A DNA stretch of 64,000 nucleotides. Source: Methanobrevibacter sp. (GTDB lineage Archaea > Methanobacteriota > Methanobacteria > Methanobacteriales > Methanobacteriaceae). The translations under genes were made by a program, and so were the position numbers. Where the stretch lies: the NCBI GenBank assembly GCA_017434555.1, contig JAFRFB010000038.1, positions 1 to 64,000 on the forward strand, written 5' to 3'. The notes under the pieces were generated by a model that was not told where the DNA came from, ran no database searches, and was given only the letters and a program-made list of their open reading frames with translations. Positions within the stretch are counted from its first letter, which is position 1. The number at the start of each line of letters is the position of its first letter. Below, in pieces: positions 17,643-26,194 of the stretch.

Positions 17643-19178
17643 ATGGTAACTTTTAAAGATTTTTTAATAAAGTCAAAATTCAATGTTAATAAAGCTAAAA
17701 TTTATCAGGAAAGTTATGATAAGATTATGAAATCTGGCTTATTTGATAAAAACTATTATTTAAAAGCTTATCCCCATGTGGAAAAATCCGGCATGGATCC
17801 ATTGTTTCATTATTTGTTTTATGGTGCTGGGGAACATAAAAATCCTTCACCATCATTTGATCTTAAAAGATATTTGCAGGAATATCCTGAAATTGAAAAA
17901 AATAATTTAAACCCTTTAATTCATTATATTGACAATAATAACGACGGTTTTATTGTAGATAACAGTCCCTTTGTTTTAAAGAAGAAAAAGATTATAGATA
18001 CAAATAAATTATATTTATCAAACTATGAATTTGACAGTGAGCCTATGGTTTCAATTATTGTTCTGACTAGAAACGGAATAAATCATTTGAAACTGTTGTT
18101 TGAAGATTTTGATGAAAAAACCAACTATTCAAATTATGAAATAATTGTTGTTGATAATGCATCAACAGATGACTCTGTCAGTTTTTTAAAAAGTCTGGAC
18201 TTGCCAATTACCATAATTGAGAACTCTGAAAATGTCAGTTTTTCAAAAGGCAATAATGATGCAGTCAAAATTGCCAACGGTGAATATTTGCTTTTGATGA
18301 ATAATGATATTGAACCTACTTATGGATGGTTAAATGAAATGGTTGGATGCATGTTAAGTAATGAAAATGTAGGTTCAGTTGGTGCTAAATTGATATTTCC
18401 TTACTATGAAGATATGGAAAGTCAGGCACAGTCCTATACTATCCAGCATGCAGGCGTAAAATTCAGGGAAGAGCGAACTCCTTATATTTACGGGCCTTAT
18501 CATGAAAATATGTATTCCACATTAGTGTTTTCAAGTGATGTAAATCATCAAAAAGAAGTTCTCTCTAACACTGCAGCATGTATTTTAATCCCAAAGGATA
18601 TTTATTTTGAATTGGACGGTCTTGATGAAAATTATATTTATGGATATGAAGACATTGATTTTGCATTTAAATTGTATAAAAATAAGTATAAATCCATTTA
18701 CAATCCTTTTGCCTTAGCATTCCACCATGAATCTTCTACCCGTTATGAAAATGAGGCTAAAAAAAATAGACTCAATTATGAAAATATAATGCATTTCTAC
18801 AGTAAATGGGGAGATTTTATTTTCAAAGAAATATTAATCGATAAAATCAATCAAAATCATTTTATAACAGATAAAAAACTTGATATTTCAATTGTTTCAA
18901 AAAATAACAAATTTATAACTAAATTAGTAAAAGATTTAAATAATAAAGGATTCAATGTTAAATTAATTCCTGATTTGAACAATTTGGATATTGGCCAAAA
19001 TTGTGATATATTAATATCAAATGATAAAGATTATGATGTGGATAAATTAATTTCAAGATTAAATACAATTAAAGTTTTAATTTCTGATGATAATGATGCA
19101 CGATATGATATCTGCTTGGAAAAATGTGAAAATTATGCTGATAAGTTAATGGATGTAATCGAAGATAGGTATTTGTGA
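17643..19178 (+). CDS. GT2 glycosyltransferase with N-terminal HYL/G repeat module
   Basis: This is a 511-residue protein. Residues about 20-110 carry a repeated motif around FDKNYYLKAYPHVEKSGMDP and HYLFYGAGEHKNP, a module found in several proteins of this locus. A GT2 domain follows (MVSIIVLTRNGINHLK, VVDNASTDDS, MNNDIEP as DXD, and GYEDIDFAFKL). The last ~100 residues form a small alpha/beta domain. ATG 17643 is chosen because the alternative at 17586 lies inside the preceding gene. Its GT2 core is nearly the same as in 26195-27763, so the two are recent duplicates. Confidence 0.88.
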   Translation: MVTFKDFLIKSKFNVNKAKIYQESYDKIMKSGLFDKNYYLKAYPHVEKSGMDPLFHYLFYGAGEHKNPSPSFDLKRYLQEYPEIEKNNLNPLIHYIDNNNDGFIVDNSPFVLKKKKIIDTNKLYLSNYEFDSEPMVSIIVLTRNGINHLKLLFEDFDEKTNYSNYEIIVVDNASTDDSVSFLKSLDLPITIIENSENVSFSKGNNDAVKIANGEYLLLMNNDIEPTYGWLNEMVGCMLSNENVGSVGAKLIFPYYEDMESQAQSYTIQHAGVKFREERTPYIYGPYHENMYSTLVFSSDVNHQKEVLSNTAACILIPKDIYFELDGLDENYIYGYEDIDFAFKLYKNKYKSIYNPFALAFHHESSTRYENEAKKNRLNYENIMHFYSKWGDFIFKEILIDKINQNHFITDKKLDISIVSKNNKFITKLVKDLNNKGFNVKLIPDLNNLDIGQNCDILISNDKDYDVDKLISRLNTIKVLISDDNDARYDICLEKCENYADKLMDVIEDRYL

Positions 19179-19182
19179 TATT

Positions 19183-21753
19183 ATGGTATATGATAAGATT
19201 TATAAAACATATATGAAAGTTTCAGAAGAATATGTTAATAGACCATTATTCAATCATTCAACTGATTCTGCAGAAGAAACAATTGAAGATATTAAAAATA
19301 ATAAAATAGCTATTTACACGGCTTTCACGGGAGATTATGATACATTAAAGCAACCTGAAGTCATTGATGAAAATTGTGATTATATATGTTTTAGTGATAA
19401 TCCTAACTTAACATCCGATTTATGGAAAATTATTCCGATGGAAGACTCAACTTTGGACAATAACAGGAAAGCCAAACAATATAAAATACTTCCTCACAAA
19501 TACTTAAAAGATTATAAATACAGTTTCTGGCTGGATGGGACTTTTAAAATTAAAGGAAGCATCCGTGAATACATTTATAATAATATCCGTGCTAATTCCA
19601 ACATGTTAATTGTTGTTCACACCGAAAGGGATTGTGTTTATGACGAATATGACGCTTCTAAAATTATTCCACGTTATCCAAGGGCTGTAATGGAAGAACA
19701 GGTTGAATTTTACCGTTCACAGGGATTTCCCGAACATTACGGTTTAGGTGTTATGGGCGCTCTTTTCAGACAACATAATCATCCTAATGTTATTAAGCTA
19801 ATGGATGACTGGTGGGATGAAAATATTAAATACACTAATCAGGATCAGCTTAGTTTTGCCTTTGTATGTTGGAAAAATGATTTTCATCCTTCTGTAAGTC
19901 GTATTTTTTATTGGGAAAATGAATACTGGGTTAAAGAAGGCAAATATTACCATCATAATGTTATATTCTATACTCCAATCACTAGTGATAACTTAAGAGC
20001 CAAAATTGGTGTTGATGTCCAAAATATGAAACTTGGAGATACTATTGATTTGTCTCGTGAAGAGTTATATTTGCTTGTTAATGATGTTAAGGGAATGGCA
20101 GGTTATAGAATCGATACTGCCGGTCGTGCTGCTTATTTGAAAAAAGAGTATAATTCATTTCTGAATTCTAATTCAATGAGATTAACGAAACCATTAAGAC
20201 TTGCAGGTGATTTGGTTCGTAAAGTTAAGCGCAATGCTTATTATGAAGCTTTTAAAAATTCAAAAATAAAATTTCCTCTAAATTTAAAAAAATATAGGAA
20301 TATAAAAAATTTGGGACTTTTGGATGAGGAAGAATATGTTAAAAAACATCCTTGTAACAATCCTGCATTACATTACGTTGAAAAGGCATCAAAAACAGAT
20401 ACAATTGATGAGAAAATAAAATATATCAATCCTATTTTTGATATGTATTATTATATTTCTGAAAATGGAATTGGTGATGATGATCCGGTTCTTCATTATG
20501 TTAAAAGAGGATTTGGACAAAATCTAAAGTTTAATAGATTATATCCTAATTTTTTAACTAATTTAGATGAAAATATAGATGATCAGTTAGAAAAATTTAT
20601 AAATAATCGTATTGAAGATGAATTATCTTCAAATCATTATATCACGGATTCTAAGGTATTGATTGATTATATTGTTTGTGAAGAAAAATTTGAAACTGAT
20701 ACAATCAAGGTAGGTGTATTTTTAGAGGATAATTTTGATAATATGAATGCATGTCCATTTATAAGAATTCATACACTATTTTCTGAATTATCAAAAAATA
20801 ACAATTATCATTTCTTTATTTATGGAAAAGATATAATGCCTCTTTTAGATACTGAAAACATGATTAATGACCATATTTTTGATGTTATTGTTATACAAAG
20901 AGTCAATCCCTATTCAACTGAACTTTTAAAGAAAGCTAAAAAGCATAATATTAAGGTCATTTATGAAACTGATGATGATTTCCTGGATATTAATCCATCA
21001 AATCCTTCATATACCTATATTTTAGAACATTTTGATAAAATTCAAAAACTTGTAAAAAATGCAGATTACATAACTGTAAGTACTAATGAATTGAAAAACC
21101 GTTTAAACAGGTTAAATGTTAATAACGTTGAAATTATTAGAAATTATCATGTTAATGATTCATTGCCTATGAAACCATTTGAATATAGGGAAAATAACAT
21201 TATTAAAATTGGTTATTTCGGAACTTTAACTCATCAGGGCGATTTGGATTTGGTCCATAACGTTATTTTAAGATTAAAGGATATTTACTCTAAAAAAGGC
21301 ATAGAAATAATTTTTGAAATGGCAGGCGCTGCAATGATTGAAGATTCTGACTGGATTAATGTAATTAAGCTGCCATATTATCCGATGTCAGCCAATACAT
21401 TTTATAGATGGTTAAGTGAAAATTCTGATTGGGATATAGGTGTTATTCCATTGTTAAATACAGAATTCAATAAATGTAAAAGTGAGCTTAAATATATAGA
21501 ATTTTCCGCTTTGGGTATTCCTGTGGTTGCAAGTGATGTCAGTGCCTATAGTGAAACCATTCAAAATGGAGTTAATGGATATTTATCCAGTAATGAAGAT
21601 GAATGGGTTGATAAACTATCTGTATTAATCGATGACCCTATCTTTAGAAATGGTATCGTTAATAATGCTCGAAATGACGTTATTGAGAATTATAATTTAA
21701 AATCTCGGGTCGATCAATGGGATAATATATTTAAAAAAGTATTGGATGATTGA
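19183..21753 (+). CDS. DUF616-GT4 fusion glycosyltransferase
   Basis: This is an 856-residue fusion. Residues 35-290 are a DUF616 domain (IAIYTAFTGDYDTLKQPE, KYSFWLDGTFKIKG, TNQDQLSFAFV), a glycosyltransferase-like family. Residues about 370-500 hold the HY-type repeat module. Residues about 510-856 are a GT4 (GT-B) domain with VIYETDDDFLDI and a C-terminal LKYIEFSALGIPVVASD donor-binding segment. The same parts occur as separate genes at 25160-26194 (DUF616) and 22904-24430 (repeat plus GT4). The convergent gene starts one base after its stop. Confidence 0.87.
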   Translation: MVYDKIYKTYMKVSEEYVNRPLFNHSTDSAEETIEDIKNNKIAIYTAFTGDYDTLKQPEVIDENCDYICFSDNPNLTSDLWKIIPMEDSTLDNNRKAKQYKILPHKYLKDYKYSFWLDGTFKIKGSIREYIYNNIRANSNMLIVVHTERDCVYDEYDASKIIPRYPRAVMEEQVEFYRSQGFPEHYGLGVMGALFRQHNHPNVIKLMDDWWDENIKYTNQDQLSFAFVCWKNDFHPSVSRIFYWENEYWVKEGKYYHHNVIFYTPITSDNLRAKIGVDVQNMKLGDTIDLSREELYLLVNDVKGMAGYRIDTAGRAAYLKKEYNSFLNSNSMRLTKPLRLAGDLVRKVKRNAYYEAFKNSKIKFPLNLKKYRNIKNLGLLDEEEYVKKHPCNNPALHYVEKASKTDTIDEKIKYINPIFDMYYYISENGIGDDDPVLHYVKRGFGQNLKFNRLYPNFLTNLDENIDDQLEKFINNRIEDELSSNHYITDSKVLIDYIVCEEKFETDTIKVGVFLEDNFDNMNACPFIRIHTLFSELSKNNNYHFFIYGKDIMPLLDTENMINDHIFDVIVIQRVNPYSTELLKKAKKHNIKVIYETDDDFLDINPSNPSYTYILEHFDKIQKLVKNADYITVSTNELKNRLNRLNVNNVEIIRNYHVNDSLPMKPFEYRENNIIKIGYFGTLTHQGDLDLVHNVILRLKDIYSKKGIEIIFEMAGAAMIEDSDWINVIKLPYYPMSANTFYRWLSENSDWDIGVIPLLNTEFNKCKSELKYIEFSALGIPVVASDVSAYSETIQNGVNGYLSSNEDEWVDKLSVLIDDPIFRNGIVNNARNDVIENYNLKSRVDQWDNIFKKVLDD

Positions 21754-21754
21754 T

Positions 21755-22855
21755 TTAGAATAATCTTTCTTTTATATTCTTAATTTTATATTTAAACCAT
21801 CCTTTGGTAGTCTGAAGCGTTGCAACTTGTCTGGTCTTTTGGTCGAGTGCCACTTCAAGATTTTGTATTCTATTTACAAATAACTGGTAATCTCCCATCT
21901 GCATATATGCTTCATCTAAGTTTCCTTGAATAATTTGATTAATAATACTTTTAATTGCATTGTTTTCAGGATATGGTTCTATATTTTTCATTCTTTTAAA
22001 TATCGGGATTGATTTTTCAACCAATGCTTTTTTATCTTCAAGTGATATTGTTTCACTTAATGCAACATCGCTAAGCCAGCAGGTTAAATGCTGATTAAAA
22101 ATTCTATCATAATACCTGCATGCATTATTTTTCTCCAAAACATCAATTGTATATGTGTAACCTTCTATTAATCCATCTAAATAGTGTATTCCTTTTGATA
22201 AACTTGTCGATGTCTCATCCCTAGTTCTTAATCTAAAATTGTAAACAATATCATTAATAAAGATGATTTTTTCCGCATTAAGAAATGCATCTACCATAAA
22301 AGTCAAATCTTCTGCAAAAACTTCTTCTGGAAATGATATTTCATGTTTAAGCAAAAATTCTTTTGGAAATATCATTCTCCAAATATTATTCATTGAGAAA
22401 AAGAAGGGATTTTCATCTATTGAATTTAAAATCGTATCTTCAGTAATCCAATGTTCGGTTACAAGATTATTGTCTCCGAAATTTTGGTATTTGCCAATAG
22501 CAATGTCTGCATTATTCGTTGTAATTGCATTATATAATTTTTCTACAGTATCTGGAAGATATCTGTCGTCATGGTCAATGAACATTATATAATCTGATTC
22601 ACTATTTTTTATTCCTATATTTCTTGCTCTTCCGGGAGTTCCTGTTTTTTTGCCTGATTCATAGGTTTTAATATTTTCATATTCTTCGCAATATTTGTTA
22701 ATTAATTCTTGCGTTGAATCTGTTGAATAATCGTCGACAATTATCAATTCAATATTTTCAAAACCAATGCTTTGAGCTTTAATTGTTTCAATCGTTTCGT
22801 CTAAAAATTCAACACTATTATATGAAGGAATAATAACAGTTACTATATATGACAT
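21755..22855 (-). CDS. GT2 glycosyltransferase on the opposite strand
   Basis: This 366-residue protein has an N-terminal GT2 domain (IVTVIIPSYNSVEFLDET, QSIGFENIELIIVDDYS, FIDHDDRY as DXD) and a C-terminal coiled coil ending in TTKGWFKYKIKNIKERL. It is closest to the tandem pair at 29338-31435, which share QSIGFENI and the D-H-D-D motif. It is the only minus-strand glycosyltransferase in the run, and it is abutted at its 3' end by the DUF616-GT4 gene. A 48-base AT-rich spacer on its 5' side must hold divergent promoters for it and 22904-24430. Confidence 0.87.
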   Translation of the reverse strand: MSYIVTVIIPSYNSVEFLDETIETIKAQSIGFENIELIIVDDYSTDSTQELINKYCEEYENIKTYESGKKTGTPGRARNIGIKNSESDYIMFIDHDDRYLPDTVEKLYNAITTNNADIAIGKYQNFGDNNLVTEHWITEDTILNSIDENPFFFSMNNIWRMIFPKEFLLKHEISFPEEVFAEDLTFMVDAFLNAEKIIFINDIVYNFRLRTRDETSTSLSKGIHYLDGLIEGYTYTIDVLEKNNACRYYDRIFNQHLTCWLSDVALSETISLEDKKALVEKSIPIFKRMKNIEPYPENNAIKSIINQIIQGNLDEAYMQMGDYQLFVNRIQNLEVALDQKTRQVATLQTTKGWFKYKIKNIKERLF

Positions 22856-22903
22856 AAATATATTTTTATTTAAATGAATATATATAATTAAAGAGTTGAA
22901 ATA

Positions 22904-24430
22904 ATGTTTTTTTCTAAATCAATTAAAAAAAATCCTAAAATGTATATTACACTTAAATCAAAGGGTAATCCTCAAAAAATTTCCAAATATCAGGATGCTT
23001 ACTCACGTATTAAAAGTTTAGCTATTATTGATGAAGATAAATATTTGGAAGTTCACAATAATTTAAATGATTTAGACTACATTCTCCATTATTTATATTA
23101 TGGCATTAATGACCCGCTCGAAGTACAGCAATCATACATCTGTGATGTATTTGACCTTGAATTTTATAAAAATAATTATAATGCTGAATATCCTCTTTTA
23201 GATTATGTTTTAGATGGTTTTTTTAAAAAAAATCAAATCAATGTTTTAGATAATAATTATGTTAATACTCTTGAAGCGAAGCTTTATGAACAGTATGTCG
23301 CAAACCAAAAGTCAAGTGTCGAAAATATTGTTTCCAATTCTTATTATATTCATGATAAAAAAACAGTAATTCCTTATATTGAACGTGAATCTCCGATTGA
23401 TCTTGATACAGTTCGTGTTGGTGTTTTTACAAATGATCCATTTGTAAATTTGCCTCCATGTTCATATATAAGACTGCACGCAATATTTTCTAAATTGGCT
23501 GAAAGTGAAAAGTATACTTTTTTCATGTATGGTATGGATAGCTATGCAATACTGGAAATTGATGATATTTTAAAATGCAGGCTTTTTGACGTGGTGGTTG
23601 TCCAGAGAATACTTCCTTTTTTAGATGAATTGCGTGAGAAATGTGAAAAATATGACATTAAATTAATTTATGAAACTGATGATGATTTACTGGGTGTTGA
23701 AGAGGATAGTCCATCATATGAATATGTTAATAGAGTTTCTAAATCCATAATAGATTTTATTGATGCCAGTGAGGTCATTACAGTTACAACACCAACTTTG
23801 GCATCTAAATTTGATGAAAATAAGGTGGTCATCATACCAAATTACTATGTGGATTCCGTATTTGACATTAAAGAAAATATTAAAACTGAAGGTAAACTTA
23901 AATTAGGATATTATGGAACATTAACTCATTCTAAAGATTTATTCTTGATTAAAAATGTTATTTTAAAGTTAAAAGAAAAATATGATTTTGATTTTGAAAT
24001 CATTGGAGGATTTAACGCTTCGGATAATGTTGATGAGAATTGGTTTAATCCTATTGAACTTCCTCCAAACAATATGGATTTTGAGAAATTCATGAAATGG
24101 CTACCTGAAACAATTGATTGGGATATTGCACTTGTTCCCCTTGAAAATTCACCATTTAATCAAGGCAAAAGTGAGTTGAAATTCATTGAACTTGCTGTAT
24201 TAGGACTTCCTGGTGTTTATTCGGATATGTGTGTTTATAATAATGTGGTTGAAGATGGTGTTAATGGATTTTTGGCTTCAAATGAAGATGAATGGATTGA
24301 AAAAATTGAAATGCTTATTTTAGACAAATCTTTAAGAAAAACTATCCGTCAAAATGCTTTAGACAAAGTTTTGGCTGATTATACAATTGAAGATAGAATT
24401 AACAAATGGGATATTATTTTATCAAAATAA
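22904..24430 (+). CDS. GT4-like glycosyltransferase with N-terminal repeat module
   Basis: This is a 508-residue protein. Residues 25-110 are a degenerate HYL/G repeat module (YILHYLYYGINDP). From about residue 165 there is a GT-B fold of the GT4 type: VRVGVFTNDPFVNLPPCSYI, LFDVVVVQRI, LIYETDDDLLG and the donor-site segment SELKFIELAVLGLPGVYSD. It is clearly paralogous to the C-terminal half of 19183-21753. Its reaction is not deducible. No strong ribosome binding site is visible before ATG 22904 (GAGTTGAAATA). Confidence 0.85.
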   Translation: MFFSKSIKKNPKMYITLKSKGNPQKISKYQDAYSRIKSLAIIDEDKYLEVHNNLNDLDYILHYLYYGINDPLEVQQSYICDVFDLEFYKNNYNAEYPLLDYVLDGFFKKNQINVLDNNYVNTLEAKLYEQYVANQKSSVENIVSNSYYIHDKKTVIPYIERESPIDLDTVRVGVFTNDPFVNLPPCSYIRLHAIFSKLAESEKYTFFMYGMDSYAILEIDDILKCRLFDVVVVQRILPFLDELREKCEKYDIKLIYETDDDLLGVEEDSPSYEYVNRVSKSIIDFIDASEVITVTTPTLASKFDENKVVIIPNYYVDSVFDIKENIKTEGKLKLGYYGTLTHSKDLFLIKNVILKLKEKYDFDFEIIGGFNASDNVDENWFNPIELPPNNMDFEKFMKWLPETIDWDIALVPLENSPFNQGKSELKFIELAVLGLPGVYSDMCVYNNVVEDGVNGFLASNEDEWIEKIEMLILDKSLRKTIRQNALDKVLADYTIEDRINKWDIILSK

Positions 24431-24525
24431 GGATAATTTTATATACCATTTAATAATTAATAGTATTCAATGGAGAGGAATTTAATCGGAAGTAGTATTC
24501 CGGTATAGGAAGTTGGTGATTTAAG

Positions 24526-24792
24526 ATGTTGGAGCAATATTTACCATTTGTTGGGCTTATAATATTTGGAAATATTGAAAATTTAGTGCTTTCCTCACAA
24601 GGAGTTGTGGCAGGGGTCAATCCGGTTAAATTAGGAATTGCTAGTTTTATTGCAGTGGCTGCTTGGTTACTAATTGGTACATTTGGAACTCAAATCGCTT
24701 TGGCTTATGTTGATTTCATTGATTTTTTCGGCGGTTTAGTTATTTTTGTTCTAGGTGCACAGGCTATGTTGGAATCAATTAGGGGAGTATAA
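24526..24792 (+). CDS. Three-helix half-transporter-like membrane protein A
   Basis: This 88-residue hydrophobic protein has three predicted helices (about 5-25, 33-55, 63-85). The first carries FGNIENLVLSSQGV and the last GGLVIFVLGAQAMLES. The E-N motif and the GG...G.Q.M.E pattern recall one repeat unit of TerC/LysE/MntP-type ion carriers, which are built from two three-helix halves. A paralogue starts two bases after its stop. It is preceded by TTTATATA (near 24439) and GTTGGTGATTTAAG before the ATG. Ion transport is inference, not shown. Confidence 0.6.
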   Translation: MLEQYLPFVGLIIFGNIENLVLSSQGVVAGVNPVKLGIASFIAVAAWLLIGTFGTQIALAYVDFIDFFGGLVIFVLGAQAMLESIRGV

Positions 24793-24793
24793 T

Positions 24794-25078
24794 ATGCAAA
24801 GCGAATTAAAACCGTTTATAACATTAATTGTTTTTGGAAACATAGAAAACCTAATTTTAGCAGCACAAGGTGTAGGTGCTGGTGTTAATCCGGTTGGTTT
24901 AGCTATTTTAAGTTTCATCGCTGTTTTCTGTTGGTTTTTAATCGGTACATTAGGCACTAAAGTAGCTATCAAATATGCACGTCATATCAATTTCATTGGT
25001 GGACTTGCTATATTCATTTTAGGTATTCAGGCTATGCTTGAGTCATTACCGGGAATTTTACATTATTTTCACATCTAA
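24794..25078 (+). CDS. Three-helix half-transporter-like membrane protein B
   Basis: This 94-residue paralogue of the preceding gene shares FGNIENL, QGV.AGVNPV, LSFIAV and GGLAIFILGIQAMLES. ATG 24794 is chosen because GGGGAGT lies seven bases upstream and the frame upstream (from 24755) overlaps gene A. The two products probably form a heterodimer equivalent to one six-helix carrier. T-rich sequence follows the stop. The family is not firmly recognised. Confidence 0.6.
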   Translation: MQSELKPFITLIVFGNIENLILAAQGVGAGVNPVGLAILSFIAVFCWFLIGTLGTKVAIKYARHINFIGGLAIFILGIQAMLESLPGILHYFHI

Positions 25079-25097
25079 ATGATTTTTAATTTTTTTG

Positions 25098-25150
25098 GAT
25101 ATATTTAATTAATATCACATAGATATTAATTAATAATACATAATTTTTAG
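25098..25150 (+). promoter_or_regulatory. Promoter with third copy of the 18-bp repeat
   Basis: GATATATTTAATTAATAT at 25098-25115 is identical to the two repeats in the wecC/rfbD spacer. It is followed by AGATATTAATTAATAAT, which resembles a diverged second copy. The position, about 50 bases before the DUF616 start, fits a core promoter. Confidence 0.5.
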
Positions 25151-25159
25151 TTGATTTTT

Positions 25160-26194
25160 ATGAATTGTGATGAGAATCCCTATGAAGTAGTAAGAGCTAG
25201 ATTTGAATCAAATGTTGACAGTTTCATTTTAAGTGATTTATTTAATCCAAATCTTCAAACCGATGAAGAATTAATCAATGATATTAAAGATAACGAATTA
25301 GTAATTTACACGGCATTCACTGGGGATTATGATTCATTGAAAGAGCCGGAATTCATTGATGAAAATACAAAATATGTATGTTTTACTCAAATTCCTGATT
25401 TAAAGTCCGATACATGGGAAATTATTCAGATGGAAGATTCAATATTTGATGATAATCGGACTGCAAAGCAATATAGGCTTTTTCCTCATGTTTATTTTCC
25501 GGATTTCAAATACAGTTTTTGGCTTGACGGAACCTTTAAAATAAAAGGCAGCATTCGTGAATATATTTATAAATACGTTAATTCTCCGATGCTGGTTGTT
25601 GTTCATCCAGAAAGGGATTGTATTTATGATGAAGCAATAGAATCAATGCCTTTTGCAAGATATTCCAATTACTCAATGTCCCATCAGGTTGAAACATACG
25701 AATTTGAGGGCATGCCTAAGCATTATGGTCTTTTAGCTTCAGGAGCGTTATTTAGGCAACATAACAATCCGGAGATTATTTCTTTAATGGAGCAGTGGTG
25801 GGAAGAAATTATCAATCATACAAACCAGGATCAGTTAAGTTTTCCTTATGTAATGTGGAAAAATGATTTTCATCCCTCTGTTTCACCCGTTTACTACTGG
25901 GAAAATGAATACTGGACAAAAGAGGGCGATTATTTCCATCACAATTTTGAAGTTGAAGATTATATAACAAGCAGAAATTTAATCAAATCTCTTGAAGGCA
26001 ATATTAAAGAGACAAATACCTTAACAAAAGAAGAGATTACCTTACTTTTCAATGATATCGATGCTTTAAGGGAAGAAGCAAATATATTAAATTATAATAG
26101 GGATCATTGGGTTAGAGAAATCAACGATATTAGGGATTCTAAATCATGGAAGATTACTAGCAAGCTTAGGAAATCTAAAAATAAAGGTGATTAA
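25160..26194 (+). CDS. DUF616 glycosyltransferase-like protein
   Basis: This is a 344-residue protein. Residues 40-285 are a DUF616 domain with VIYTAFTGDYDSLKEPE, SFWLDGTFKIKG, HPERDCIYDE and TNQDQLSFPYVMW, very similar to the N-terminal half of 19183-21753. A C-terminal coiled coil ends DSKSWKITSKLRK, the locus-typical tail. ATG 25160 is preferred over TTG 25151 because the AGTTGATTTTT context matches the GGTGATTTTT sites used elsewhere in the window. The next gene begins at the adjacent base. Confidence 0.83.
   Translation: MNCDENPYEVVRARFESNVDSFILSDLFNPNLQTDEELINDIKDNELVIYTAFTGDYDSLKEPEFIDENTKYVCFTQIPDLKSDTWEIIQMEDSIFDDNRTAKQYRLFPHVYFPDFKYSFWLDGTFKIKGSIREYIYKYVNSPMLVVVHPERDCIYDEAIESMPFARYSNYSMSHQVETYEFEGMPKHYGLLASGALFRQHNNPEIISLMEQWWEEIINHTNQDQLSFPYVMWKNDFHPSVSPVYYWENEYWTKEGDYFHHNFEVEDYITSRNLIKSLEGNIKETNTLTKEEITLLFNDIDALREEANILNYNRDHWVREINDIRDSKSWKITSKLRKSKNKGD

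Noticed and set aside
24431-24525. Possible manganese (yybP-ykoY) riboswitch upstream of the three-helix membrane pair
   Set aside because: Only a 5-bp GGAAT/ATTCC stem is visible; the conserved loops of that riboswitch are not recognisable.
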